A program made the translations under genes and the position numbers. From the NCBI GenBank assembly GCA_964502525.1, contig CAZCXH010000005.1, forward strand, positions 1 to 63,152: a DNA stretch of 63,152 nucleotides, given 5' to 3'. Source of the DNA: DATLYB01 sp964502525. Lineage in GTDB: Bacteria; Bacteroidota; Bacteroidia; Chitinophagales; CAIOSU01. Positions 1-8,924 of this stretch are shown one piece after another; the first letter of the stretch is position 1, and every line of letters begins with the position of its first letter. Under the pieces are notes generated by a model. It worked only from the letters and a program-made list of their open reading frames with translations. It was not told where the DNA came from and did no database searches.

Positions 1-35
1 TTCTTAGAACAACTGCCTGTTTTGCGGAAGTTATT

Positions 36-3000
36 TTGAAAGTGTTGCTAAGATATTTCGGCAAAATCTCTTTTTTTCAAACTTTCGGAATAAATTCGCC
101 CGGTCTGAAAGCTATTTCCGTCATATCTCTTCTGTTTGCAGGCTGCGTTGGCTTTGCGCAGGAAACATTTCCCGTAAACGGCATTGCGGATGAACGCCCG
201 GAAAGTTTCGCATTCACCAACGCGGTGATTCATCAGGATTATAAAACGATTATCGAAAACGGAACGCTGCTGATTCAAAAAGGCAAGGTCGTTGGTGCCG
301 GAACACAGGTTGCTGTTCCAAAAGATGCTGTCATCATTGATCTGAAAGGGCTGCACGTATATCCATCGTTCATTGACCTTTATACCGACTATGGCGTGGA
401 GCCGGTGAAGAAACCCGAAGGTGACTCATGGAAGCAATCCCGTTTTGACTCTGGAAAAAAAGGAGCGTTCGGATGGAATGAGGCGGTCAAGCCGGAAGTT
501 AATGCCGCTGAATTATTCAAAACAAACGACCGCGCGGCAGGCGATTTCAGAAAACTCGGATTCGGCACGGTGCTCACCCATCAAAGGGATGGAATTGCAC
601 GCGGCTCAGGCGCGTTGGTAACGCTGGGCAACAAGCGCGAGAATGAAGAAATCATCAAAGCCGAAGCCTCCGCTCACTATTCCTTTGAAAAAGGCGCTTC
701 GCTGCAGGATTATCCAAGCTCGCTGATGGGGGCGATTGCCCTGCTGAGGCAAACTTATCTCGATGCGCAGTGGTATGAAGCGGTAAAAGGCAAAGTGCCT
801 TATAATATCTCTTTGGAGGCTTGGAACGAACTTCAGGCGCTGCCTCAAATTTTTGAGGAGCGTGATGTGTTTGCTCTGTTGCGTGCAGAACGTGTTGCCG
901 ATGAGTTTGGCGTTCAATATATCTATAAGGCCGGAGGGGATGAGTACAAGCGCCTCAATGAAGTGAAGGAAACCAAAGCGTCCTTCATCGTCCCCGTGAA
1001 TTTTCCGGATGCGTATGATGTCGAAAATCCTTTCGATGCCTCACGATTGTCACTCGCTGCCATGAAATCGTGGGAGATGGCTCCCGCCAATCTTTCCATG
1101 CTGAACACAGCCGGAGTTGAGTTCGCCATCACCACCGATGGGTTGCAGGATAAAAATGCTTTCATGAATAATCTTCGGAAGGCAATCAAATATGGATTGC
1201 CCGAGGAAGCTGCCTTGAAAGCGCTTACTTACACTCCCGCGAAAATGCTGGGCGTGCAGGACAAAGCCGGCTCGCTCCATAAAGGGACGCTGGCAAATTT
1301 CATCATCGCATCCGGAACGATTTTCGATGAAAAAACGCGCATTCTCGAAAACTGGATTCAGGGTGAAAAATTTGTGATTGATAATGCTGTCCCTGAAAAA
1401 ATAGATGGAGACTACCGCCTGACTTTCGCAGAATTCAACTATAAGCTGGCTGTTGAAGGCAGCCCTTTCAACATTAAAGCCAAAGTTCATTTGACGGACA
1501 GCACGGATGTGGAAGCGCACTTCAGCCGCACGAATAATAACGTCAACATCTCTTTCAACCAGACCAATCAAAAAGATAAAACGGAGATGGTTCGCCTGAG
1601 CGGGTTGATTGAAAAGGAAAAATGGTCGGGCAAGGGGCAACTCAGCAGCGGCAGATGGGTTGACTGGGAGGCGCGCTTAGAAAAACCATCGGATAAGAAA
1701 GAAGAGGAAAAACGCGACACGCTTCTTCCTGTTGGAAAAGTTATTTATCCGTTTGTTGCTTACGGTTATTCCGAGCCGCCAAAACAGGAAACGGTATTGC
1801 TGAAGAACGCCACCGTTTGGACGAATGAAAAAGAGGGCATCCTGCAAAACGCGGATGTGCTGATTAAAGACGGACAAATATCCGCTGTTGGAAAAAATCT
1901 TTCGGACAAAGATGCGCGCGTGATTGACGCCACCGGCAAGCATGTGACATCAGGCATCATTGATGAACACTCGCACATCGCCATCAGCCGGGGTGTGAAT
2001 GAGTGGACACATGCAAGTTCAGCGGAGGTAAGAATCGGAGATGTGGTGAATCCTGAAGACATCAATATTTATCGTCAACTGGCAGGAGGCGTTACAGTGG
2101 CGCAGTTGCTCCACGGCTCTGCAAATCCAATTGGCGGTCAGGCGCAGCTCATCAAATTGCGGTGGGGATATTCGCCCGAAAAAATGAAGATGGAAAACGC
2201 TCCGAAGTTCATCAAGTTTGCGCTGGGTGAAAACGTCAAGCGTTCCAACTGGGACGAGGCGCCCTACCCCCGCTATCCGCAAACCCGCATGGGCGTTGAG
2301 CAGGTGTATATTGACCACTTCACGCGGGCGCTGGAATATGACAAAAAACAAAAGGAATTTTCTGCGCTTTCAAAAAAGCAAAAGGAAACTGACGTTCCCC
2401 CACGAAGGGATTTGGAGTTGGAAGCGCTGCTTGAAATTTTGAAGCGGGAAAGATTCATCACGTGCCATTCCTATGTGCAGTCAGAGATTAACATGCTGAT
2501 GAAGGTGGCGGAAAAGTTTGGCTTCCGCGTCAACACGTTCACGCATGTTCTCGAAGGATACAAGATTGCCGGCAAAATAAAGGCGCATGGCGCAAATGCT
2601 TCAACCTTTGCCGATTGGTGGGCATACAAGTATGAAGTGATGGAAGCCACTCCTTACAATGCAGCGATATTGACTGAAGCAGGCGTGAACACCGCCATTA
2701 ATTCCGATGATGCGGAGATGGGGAGAAGGTTGAACCAGGAAGCCGCAAAGACGGTGAAATATGGCGGCATGAGCGAGGAAGAAGCATGGAAAATGGTGAC
2801 GCTGAATCCAGCGAAGATGCTCCGCATTGACGGGCATATCGGGAGCCTGAAAGCCGGAAAGGACGCAGATGTGGTGCTTTGGTCAGATAATCCATTGTCA
2901 ATATACGCCAAAGCGGAGAAGACTTTCGTGGACGGGATTTGTTTCTATGACAGGGAAAAAGATTTGCAAATAAGGCAGGAAATTTCGGATGAGCGGGCAA

Positions 3001-3098
3001 GGCTCATTCAAAAAATGGCAGGCGCGAAAAAAGCCGGAGAGAAAACGCAGAAGCCATCGGGGACGATGGAACGGATTTGGCATTGCGAGGATGAGTAG
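36..3098 (+). CDS. Exported two-domain amidohydrolase family protein (left end possibly incomplete)
   Basis: The 1020-aa protein carries two amidohydrolase (imidazolonepropionase/dihydroorotase-like) domains in tandem, roughly residues 45-440 and 590-1000. The C-terminal domain keeps the metal motif DEHSH (H645, H647), a later FTHVLEGYK and the NSDDAE aspartate. The N-terminal domain has YTDYG where HxH should be, so it is probably not catalytic. A hydrophobic segment near residues 24-42 ending FAQ/E points to export to the periplasm or surface. The first possible start is TTG at 36 (GTG at 42), but the frame is open to the window edge, so the true start may lie upstream. The substrate is unknown; cyclic amides or peptides are possible. 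Related to the gene at 6993-8306. Confidence 0.85.
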   Translation: MKVLLRYFGKISFFQTFGINSPGLKAISVISLLFAGCVGFAQETFPVNGIADERPESFAFTNAVIHQDYKTIIENGTLLIQKGKVVGAGTQVAVPKDAVIIDLKGLHVYPSFIDLYTDYGVEPVKKPEGDSWKQSRFDSGKKGAFGWNEAVKPEVNAAELFKTNDRAAGDFRKLGFGTVLTHQRDGIARGSGALVTLGNKRENEEIIKAEASAHYSFEKGASLQDYPSSLMGAIALLRQTYLDAQWYEAVKGKVPYNISLEAWNELQALPQIFEERDVFALLRAERVADEFGVQYIYKAGGDEYKRLNEVKETKASFIVPVNFPDAYDVENPFDASRLSLAAMKSWEMAPANLSMLNTAGVEFAITTDGLQDKNAFMNNLRKAIKYGLPEEAALKALTYTPAKMLGVQDKAGSLHKGTLANFIIASGTIFDEKTRILENWIQGEKFVIDNAVPEKIDGDYRLTFAEFNYKLAVEGSPFNIKAKVHLTDSTDVEAHFSRTNNNVNISFNQTNQKDKTEMVRLSGLIEKEKWSGKGQLSSGRWVDWEARLEKPSDKKEEEKRDTLLPVGKVIYPFVAYGYSEPPKQETVLLKNATVWTNEKEGILQNADVLIKDGQISAVGKNLSDKDARVIDATGKHVTSGIIDEHSHIAISRGVNEWTHASSAEVRIGDVVNPEDINIYRQLAGGVTVAQLLHGSANPIGGQAQLIKLRWGYSPEKMKMENAPKFIKFALGENVKRSNWDEAPYPRYPQTRMGVEQVYIDHFTRALEYDKKQKEFSALSKKQKETDVPPRRDLELEALLEILKRERFITCHSYVQSEINMLMKVAEKFGFRVNTFTHVLEGYKIAGKIKAHGANASTFADWWAYKYEVMEATPYNAAILTEAGVNTAINSDDAEMGRRLNQEAAKTVKYGGMSEEEAWKMVTLNPAKMLRIDGHIGSLKAGKDADVVLWSDNPLSIYAKAEKTFVDGICFYDREKDLQIRQEISDERARLIQKMAGAKKAGEKTQKPSGTMERIWHCEDE

Positions 3099-3473
3099 TA
3101 ATTATAAAACTGTGAATCGTAATATAAGAGGTAAAATTGTCAGCAGAGTCCGCCTGCGTCAAAGGTACTTCACTTCGGTTGTCTTACTGTGTCGGGCTGG
3201 CGCGATTGCTTGCGCTCTCTTTTGCTTTTGCTTACCTTGATTTCCATTTAACCGGAATTATGCAGTTGAAAATCAAAACAGCCGTTAACGCAAAGTGCGC
3301 AAAGGTTTCGCAAAGTTCGCCAAGAAGAAATGCTTACAGAAAGAGCTTTGACTAAATGCGCATCAGCATGTTGTTTTGGGTCGGCAAAATATTTGAACTG
3401 CATAAATCCGGTTTAAAGCCAAAAGTGAATGTGAGCGCAAGTGCGTGGCGTGTTTGGCTGTCTTGTCCGTGCG
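3099..3473. other. 375-bp gap without a supported gene
   Basis: No convincing reading frame. A short repetitive patch at 3288-3330 repeats the motif cgcaaagt/gcgcaaagg several times; it resembles degenerate repeats common between genes in Bacteroidota. It marks the left border of the accessory segment between the two amidohydrolase genes. Confidence 0.5.
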
Positions 3474-3881
3474 TTATCGTTCAATGTGTTCCATAAACTG
3501 TTGTAACGTCATTGTCCTGATGGGTGGGAAGTCGTTGTTGCCCAATGCTAAAAGTTGTCTGTCGTTGGTAACGAGAATGTCTGCTGCTGCGGCAAGGTAC
3601 GTGTCGGAAAACTTGTTGTCGTCTGTGTCGCCTGCAACAAGTTGGAAGTTATAGTACACTGCATGAAGTGAAATGTTCTCTGCTGTCAGCAATACGCCAA
3701 GCAGGTTATGAGTTACTTCCATTCCCCAGAACTCTGTGAACTTTTCTTCATACTCCAATAGTATCTCTGATGAAACACAAAGCGTGTATTGCTTTTCGAG
3801 AAACCCATCGAATACTTTTCTGTAAGGGGACTTCTTGCCGATGCAACTGATAAAACAGTTGGTGTCTAAAACGACATTCAC
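3474..3881 (-). CDS. PIN-domain toxin (putative endoribonuclease of a type II TA module)
   Basis: The 135-aa protein is a single PIN domain of the COG1569 kind. It opens with VVLDTN (Asp6), has glutamates in SEILLEYEE (E39, E43), and carries the late acidic block DTDDNKFSD and the final LVTND (Asp107). These are the Mg-binding carboxylates of PIN ribonucleases. The length is normal for the family. It lies 11 bp after the small gene at 3893-4102 on the same strand, the usual antitoxin-then-toxin order. Predicted role: mRNA or tRNA cleavage when the partner is lost. RNA target unknown. Confidence 0.85.
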   Translation of the reverse strand: MNVVLDTNCFISCIGKKSPYRKVFDGFLEKQYTLCVSSEILLEYEEKFTEFWGMEVTHNLLGVLLTAENISLHAVYYNFQLVAGDTDDNKFSDTYLAAAADILVTNDRQLLALGNNDFPPIRTMTLQQFMEHIER

Positions 3882-3892
3882 TTAGCCGGAAG

Positions 3893-4102
3893 TTACTTGG
3901 ACGATTTACTCAGCCACTCTTTGTAAATGGATGCTGTATAATTGCGGTCTTTTTCTTCCTTGTCAATGGCAGCGTCCAATTTCTTGCGGAAATAGAAATT
4001 GAGCAATGACTTCACTTCCTGTAATTGCTTCTCGTCAGTGATATGCTTGAAACTTTTGAGAAGTTCCAGTTGCATTTGAGTTAGTTTGTTAGACACAATC
4101 AT
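3893..4102 (-). CDS. Putative antitoxin of the PIN toxin
   Basis: A 69-aa charged helical protein starting MIVSNKLTQMQLELL. The start at 4102 is chosen because the longer frame (to 4153) adds a basic, hydrophobic stretch not expected in an antitoxin. The C-terminal half (FRKKLDAAIDKEEKDRNYTASIYKEWL) is amphipathic, as in antitoxins that wrap around a PIN toxin. I do not recognise the DNA-binding fold. Assignment rests on size and on position 11 bp before the PIN gene. Confidence 0.65.
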   Translation of the reverse strand: MIVSNKLTQMQLELLKSFKHITDEKQLQEVKSLLNFYFRKKLDAAIDKEEKDRNYTASIYKEWLSKSSK

Positions 4103-4257
4103 AATCAAGAATCGTTTAGGTAAAACTAAGGAATTTGCAAGAAGTGTCATCAATCATCATATTTGTAATAATATATAACTTCAGCCCCTGAGCGGAATAC
4201 CTAAGCCTTATCATCGTAGTTGCAGGTGTTTCAAGATTTCATTCTACAAAAAGTTCG

Positions 4258-5103
4258 TTACTTCTTCTTTAACTTCTTCGTGGTTTTTAGAAGTTTCTTG
4301 TCCTCCGCCTTTACTTTTCGCTCTATTTTTTTCAAGTCCTCCTCTGCTGGTAAACTCTCCGGTCGGATGCCGCTCTTCAATAGAAGTCCTCTCACATCCG
4401 TGTTGTTCTTGACGTGTTCCCTTGTAATATCAGGTTCGTTTGCCATATCATTTTTGCGGATGTTCACATTTGTCAATTCGTTGGCAAAGTCCTTCGCTTT
4501 GATAGTGATGGTCGGCAAAAAATCGGCAAGCGGTCTGTTGTCGGGCATGCCAAGTCTTGTCTTCATGTCCAAAGTAGTCTTGCCGCCAAACAATGCCTGG
4601 TCGCCCTTACTTCTTATCCGTCCGAAGCCCGGATTGTCAATGCCCTTCTGAAAAATCAGTCCTGAAAGTTCCTTCTCCGAAATGGTGAGTTTTTCTCTCG
4701 CCTGCAACCGCTCCCATTCCTTTAACCGTTGCTCCAAGAGTTCCTGCTTTCTCGTTTGTACCGCAAAGTAGTTCATCGCAAATGCGATTTCCTCTTTACG
4801 AGGGTCTCCGTTTTGAGCAATCAGATAACAGGCATACCTTGTGAGCATGGTGTCCTCAATTTCGCGCTTTGCGCCTGAACCCAGGTCAACCATTTTGTTG
4901 ACGTCAACAAAATGGTCTGAAACTTCTTGCCTGGCATTAGCGCAGGCAGTCTTTGCCTTTTCAATAACCTTTAGGAAATTTCTCCACTCATCATAGCCTA
5001 ACAAGGTTTGCAGGTCTCTTGCAAACCAGAATTCCACATCTTCGGCTTGGTGAGCTGCTAATTCAAAACTGCTGTGAAGCCGTGAAATGATTTCCTTTTT
5101 CAT
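4258..5103 (-). CDS. dinD: DNA damage-inducible protein D (DinD family)
   Basis: A 281-aa protein matching the DinD family along its length. The N-terminal BRO-like part has FWFARDLQTLLGYDEWRNF, followed by ARYACYLIAQNGDPRKEEIAFAMNYFAVQTRKQE split over residues about 85-125, then a basic lysine-rich tail. In Escherichia coli DinD is SOS-induced and modulates RecA filaments; whether that holds here is inference. The ATG at 5101-5103 starts just downstream of an antitoxin remnant on the same strand. It sits in the accessory segment with the PIN module. No LexA box was recognised. Confidence 0.8.
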   Translation of the reverse strand: MKKEIISRLHSSFELAAHQAEDVEFWFARDLQTLLGYDEWRNFLKVIEKAKTACANARQEVSDHFVDVNKMVDLGSGAKREIEDTMLTRYACYLIAQNGDPRKEEIAFAMNYFAVQTRKQELLEQRLKEWERLQAREKLTISEKELSGLIFQKGIDNPGFGRIRSKGDQALFGGKTTLDMKTRLGMPDNRPLADFLPTITIKAKDFANELTNVNIRKNDMANEPDITREHVKNNTDVRGLLLKSGIRPESLPAEEDLKKIERKVKAEDKKLLKTTKKLKKK

Positions 5104-5116
5104 TCCGAATGATCGG

Positions 5117-5268
5117 AACTAAACTACGAAAACAGTTTTGAACTTTTATTGGAAGAAACCTCATTGCTTTAGTTTGGAAATTATGTCAAGTTTCAAATCA
5201 GGGCGAAGGTTATCCAGCATTTGCAGGTAACCGTTTATGATGGAAGCGTTGATGTCGGGCGTTTTCAT
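5117..5268 (-). pseudogene. Remnant of a small antitoxin gene
   Basis: An ATG at 5266-5268 opens a 35-codon frame (stop 5161-5163) that begins MKTPDINASIINGYLQMLDN and ends LDIISKLKQ. This resembles the N-terminus of the roughly 70-aa Bacteroidota antitoxins that precede PIN toxins. After the stop, shifting the frame by one base continues with EVSSNKSSKLFS to a stop near 5117, which fits the next part of such a protein. I read it as a frameshifted, truncated antitoxin whose toxin is gone. Similarity is recalled, not searched. Confidence 0.45.
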
Positions 5269-5330
5269 ATTTCAAAAAACAGAAAAAATGCCAGACAAAC
5301 TTTACCTCGTGCCGGTAATTACACCATACC

Positions 5331-5583
5331 TCAATCAAACACCCACTTCATCTCCACCCTTCTGTTCATCTGCCTGCCTTTCTCGGTATCATTGGGAGCG
5401 ATAGGTTGAGTGTCGCCATGATACTCTACCTGAACCTGCTTTTTTGAAACGCCTTTCGACAGCAAATAAAAAATCAAAAGAGAATGCTTCCCTTTTTAGC
5501 TTGCCGCAGAATAGCCACTCGGCTTTGCCGGAAATTGTTTGTCTGTCGTCCGTGAAGCCTTTAGTGTGTTGTACTGCCGTCAT
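5331..5583 (-). pseudogene. Degenerate C-terminus of an OmpA-family protein
   Basis: Two frames together spell an OmpA C-terminal domain. Frame one (about 5475-5583) gives GFTDDRQTISGKAEW, like the GHTDxxG peptidoglycan-binding motif. Frame two (5331 to about 5485) gives YLLSKGVSKKQVQVEYHG and then QPIAPNDTEKGRQMNRRVE, ending MKWVFD. The frames meet at a run of T bases, so one frameshift separates them. No upstream barrel or lipoprotein part is present. It is a gene fragment and cannot make a working protein. Confidence 0.7.
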
Positions 5584-5894
5584 AGCATTTCTGCTAACTT
5601 TGAATTTAAACTTTAAACTTTAAACTTTGGACTTAAATCCATTACTGACGAAAAGGGCAGGTAAATAGAAGTGATTGTGCCGATGCGGAGTGGAAAAGGA
5701 TCAAAAAGGAAAATCCATTAAAACCCCGTCCTCATCAAAAGCTTCCAAGGGACGATTTAAAAATGAACGGAAGAAAAAACTGCAAGCGGGATCCAAACAA
5801 ATAAAGTTGCACCGGGAGGGAAAAATCAAGCTGAAATCGTTAGACGAACTCATCCGTGAGCTATCGCTAACCATAAACCGAAGTTTTACAACCT
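5584..5894. other. Low-complexity gap with a doubtful lysine-rich frame
   Basis: Three perfect tandem copies of the 7-mer tttaaac lie at 5605-5625. A frame from TTG 5675 to 5929 would encode 84 residues rich in Lys and Ser, overlapping the start of the next gene in another frame. It has no recognisable domain and no ATG, so I do not call it a gene. Confidence 0.4.
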
Positions 5895-6884
5895 ATGGCA
5901 ACAGAAATAAAGACATGGCAAATCGTTAACGGGAAATTGACCGCGATTTCATCTTCACTTGCCGACAACGGGAGAAAAGAGCGGGACGACCTTGAACAGT
6001 GGATTAAGAGCAATCCCGAAATTTTAGGGAATGACATTGCGATCATTGGAGAGCAGGTTCAAACCAAGTCAGGACCGCTGGACTTTTTGGGAATTGACCG
6101 CTATGGTAACTTGGTTATTGTCGAACTTAAACGCGACAAATTACCAAGAGAAGTATTAGCACAAGCTATTGACTACGCTTCTGACATTTCACTCTACGAA
6201 CCGGATTACCTAAATGAGATTTGCCAGGGATTTACCGGACAGGCGCTTGGTGATTATTTAGCAGAGAAATTTCCTGAGACAAACTTTGAAGAGGTCGCAG
6301 TGAACCAAGCGCAACGGCTTTTATTGGTTGGTTTTGCAATCGAGGAACCACTTCACCGCATGATTGAGTGGCTTTCGGAGAAGTACAGTGTTGCGATTAA
6401 CGCTATCGTACTTCATTACGTCAAGAGCAAAAACGGTGATGAACTTCTTTCACGGACTGTAATCATTCCAGAGGATGTCGAACGGGAAAAGGTGAATAAG
6501 AAAAAGTTTGTTATCGAAATGTCCAACGAACCTGGGAACTACGATGATGCAGCCTTAAAGGAGCAACTCAAAAAGTATTTATCAAAAAATTTGTGGTCGT
6601 CAAGGAGAATACGAGACTATTTCCTACCAGCACTATTGAAAAATGGAAAAGTGACAAGAGAGCAAATGAAAAAAGAGTTTGTCAAACTGAAAGGCGCTGA
6701 AAATGAAAGTCAAGCGGGATATTTTTTGGCTCTCATATCACAGCAGATTGGACACAAGTGGAAGGACTATTTGCGCCAAGTAATAAGCTATGAAACGCCC
6801 AACAACAACTGGGAGAAAGATAACTTCAGCGTGAGACCGGAGTATAAGCACCTTGTTCAAGAAGTACTGGAAGAGATGAAGTGA
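5895..6884 (+). CDS. NucS-like (DUF91) nuclease-fold protein
   Basis: The 329-aa protein has a restriction-endonuclease-like core near residues 25-130. Its catalytic set is visible as D63 in GPLDFLGID, then E77 and K79 in NLVIVELKRDK. That is the D-(E/Q)xK pattern of EndoMS/NucS and Mrr-type nucleases. The second half (about 200-329) is a helical region without a domain I recognise. ATG 5895 starts a full nuclease fold. Likely role: DNA cleavage in repair or defence. The position beside dinD and a toxin-antitoxin module suggests an accessory defence gene, which is inference. Confidence 0.75.
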   Translation: MATEIKTWQIVNGKLTAISSSLADNGRKERDDLEQWIKSNPEILGNDIAIIGEQVQTKSGPLDFLGIDRYGNLVIVELKRDKLPREVLAQAIDYASDISLYEPDYLNEICQGFTGQALGDYLAEKFPETNFEEVAVNQAQRLLLVGFAIEEPLHRMIEWLSEKYSVAINAIVLHYVKSKNGDELLSRTVIIPEDVEREKVNKKKFVIEMSNEPGNYDDAALKEQLKKYLSKNLWSSRRIRDYFLPALLKNGKVTREQMKKEFVKLKGAENESQAGYFLALISQQIGHKWKDYLRQVISYETPNNNWEKDNFSVRPEYKHLVQEVLEEMK

Positions 6885-6992
6885 GAAAGATTGGCGATAA
6901 TTGAAAAAAAGAAAAATATATCGGCTAAAGAGTTGGAGCATTGGCTTCAGGAGTTGTTCCATAAACTGATTCTTGCACAAAAGCTATCTATT

Positions 6993-8306
6993 ATGAATTA
7001 TGCTTTTTTAATAAATTCATGCCGATCATCCGTGTTGTCCTTTTTTCTTTTACTTATTGGATTTCATCATTCGTTGTCCCAGGTCCCCACCCCCGCTCCC
7101 AGGCAAACCCAGCGGATCATCATTCGCGGGGGCACTGCCCACATCGGCAACGGACAAGTTATTGAAAACTGCGTCATTCATTTTGAAAATGGGAAATTCA
7201 CGCATGTCGGAACTGCAGGGGAATTCATTCCGGACGACAACACAAAAATCATTGATGCCACCGGCAAGCACATTTATCCGGGGCTGATTGCAGCCAACAC
7301 CAACCTCGGTCTTTCTGAAGTAGAGGCGGTTCGCGCTACACTTGATTTCAACGAAACGGGCGAAATGAACCCCAACGCGCGCTCGGTCATCGCATACAAT
7401 ACAGATTCAAAAATTATTCCTACTGTCCGCTCCAACGGAGTGCTGCTGGCGCAAATCACTCCGAGAGGAGGAATTCTTTCCGGCACGTCATCAGTTGTCC
7501 AGTTGGATGCCTGGAACTGGGAAGATGCCGCTTACAAAACGGACATCGGCATCCATTTGAACTGGCCTTCAAAATTCAACTTCTCCGGATGGTGGGCTGA
7601 ACCGGGCGGCATGAAGCCCAACGATGATTATTCCAAGCAAATAGGCATCCTGCGCGATTTCTTCAATGAAGGGAAAGCCTATTCCGGTTCACCTCAACCT
7701 GCGGAAATCAACCAGCGTTTCGAGTCCATGAAGGGGCTGTTCAATGGAGAGAAGAAATTATTTGTTCATGTGAATGAGGCAAGCGAAATCATGGAAGCGG
7801 TTGAATTCAGCCGTCAGTTCAATCTGAAAATGGTGGTGGTGGGCGGCAGGGATTCGTGGATGGTTGCTGACCGGCTGAAGGCAAATAGCATCCCCGTCAT
7901 TTTGCAATCGCTGCTTGAACTTCCTGCCAGGCAGGATGATGACGTTGACATTCTGTATAAACTTCCTTATCTGTTGCAGCAGGCGGGCGTGGAATTTTGC
8001 CTGAGTCATAACGGAAACTGGGATCAGCGCAACCTTCCGTTTGAGGCCGGCACGGCAGCGGCTTACGGCTTGTCCAAAGAAGAAGCGTTGATGGCGGTCA
8101 CATTGTCCCCGGCAAAAATTTTAGGGATAGAAAACTCTGCCGGCTCCATTGAAGCCGGAAAGGATGCAACTTTGGTCATCTCATCGGGGGATTTGCTGGA
8201 TATGCGAACCAGCCTTGTGGAAGCGGCTTTCATCAGCGGCAGGCAAATTGATCTCGATGATCTGCACAAGCAGTTGTACAGAAAATACAGGGCAAAGTAC
8301 CAGTAA
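6993..8306 (+). CDS. Exported amidohydrolase-like protein lacking the HxH motif
   Basis: ATG 6993 is chosen over an upstream TTG (6891) because it opens directly into a signal peptide ending SLSQ/VPTP. The 437-aa mature-length protein has the amidohydrolase frame: composite sandwich start IIIRGGTAHIGNG, GKHIYPGLIAANTN where HxH is expected, and the late SPAKILGIENSAGSIEAGKDA signature. The absent HxH metal ligands match the N-terminal half of the 1020-aa protein at 36-3098. It may act as a structural partner of that enzyme. In related genomes I recall such genes side by side; here 3.9 kb intervenes. Confidence 0.8.
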   Translation: MNYAFLINSCRSSVLSFFLLLIGFHHSLSQVPTPAPRQTQRIIIRGGTAHIGNGQVIENCVIHFENGKFTHVGTAGEFIPDDNTKIIDATGKHIYPGLIAANTNLGLSEVEAVRATLDFNETGEMNPNARSVIAYNTDSKIIPTVRSNGVLLAQITPRGGILSGTSSVVQLDAWNWEDAAYKTDIGIHLNWPSKFNFSGWWAEPGGMKPNDDYSKQIGILRDFFNEGKAYSGSPQPAEINQRFESMKGLFNGEKKLFVHVNEASEIMEAVEFSRQFNLKMVVVGGRDSWMVADRLKANSIPVILQSLLELPARQDDDVDILYKLPYLLQQAGVEFCLSHNGNWDQRNLPFEAGTAAAYGLSKEEALMAVTLSPAKILGIENSAGSIEAGKDATLVISSGDLLDMRTSLVEAAFISGRQIDLDDLHKQLYRKYRAKYQ

Positions 8307-8331
8307 TGAAATTCTTCATTACATTTAGGGC

Positions 8332-8874
8332 GTGATAGTTCCGGTCGAAAAACATTTCAACCAGATAGAAGCGCAACGAAACGCGCTGCTTAACGAGATT
8401 TCCAGGCTTTCACACGCGCAACAAAACTTCAAGCCGTCACGCGAATCGTGGAGCATCCTGCAGGTATTGAATCATTTGGTTTATTCAGAAACCAACACCG
8501 TGAAATACATGAACAAGAAAATGCTGGGCATTGCGGCTGCGGAAAAGTCAGGGATATACGCCAAGGTGCGCATGTTTGTACTAAACGCGTTTCTCCGCTC
8601 ACCGCTGAAGTTCAAAGCGCCAAAAGCCGCGCTGCCGGTTCAGGAGGAAGTTTATGTTTTTGACAATATGAAAAAGCAATGGGATGACGTCCGGTTCCAA
8701 TTCGGAAAAATCATTGACCAATTGGGAAACGCGGATGCAGACAAGCTGATATTCAAACACCCCATCTCCGGAAAATTCAACATCTACCAGACGATGTCGT
8801 TTCTGGAAGAGCATATCGAGCATCATAAAAAACAAATCGGGAGAATAAAATCTTCTCCTTTATTTCCTTCTTGA
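8332..8874 (+). CDS. DinB-like four-helix metalloprotein (DUF664/DinB_2 superfamily)
   Basis: A 180-aa protein with the DinB superfamily helical bundle. It shows the WSILQVLNHLVYSE helix with a first histidine and the C-terminal HIEHHKKQI that supplies the other metal histidines. The family includes bacillithiol-dependent transferases and many proteins of unknown reaction. No upstream in-frame ATG exists, so a GTG start at 8332 is used; it lies 25 bp after the amidohydrolase stop and may be co-transcribed. Cytoplasmic. Confidence 0.75.
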   Translation: MIVPVEKHFNQIEAQRNALLNEISRLSHAQQNFKPSRESWSILQVLNHLVYSETNTVKYMNKKMLGIAAAEKSGIYAKVRMFVLNAFLRSPLKFKAPKAALPVQEEVYVFDNMKKQWDDVRFQFGKIIDQLGNADADKLIFKHPISGKFNIYQTMSFLEEHIEHHKKQIGRIKSSPLFPS

Positions 8875-8875
8875 C

Positions 8876-8883
8876 TATTTTTG
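8876..8883 (+). promoter_or_regulatory. Bacteroidota -7 box TATTTTTG
   Basis: Exact match to TAnnTTTG, 41 bases before the ATG of the DUF2911 gene. No clear -33 TTG at the usual distance. Confidence 0.5.
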
Positions 8884-8924
8884 GAAAATCATTTTTTTAA
8901 ATTTTTTAACTAAAACCCTGCATC

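Noticed and set aside
3137..3355. 72-codon frame with a hydrophobic stretch after the first amidohydrolase
   Set aside because: No plausible promoter or start and it runs through a repetitive patch.
5675..5929. 84-codon lysine-rich frame before the NucS-like gene
   Set aside because: TTG start, no domain, overlaps the next gene in another frame and lies in a region of gene remnants.
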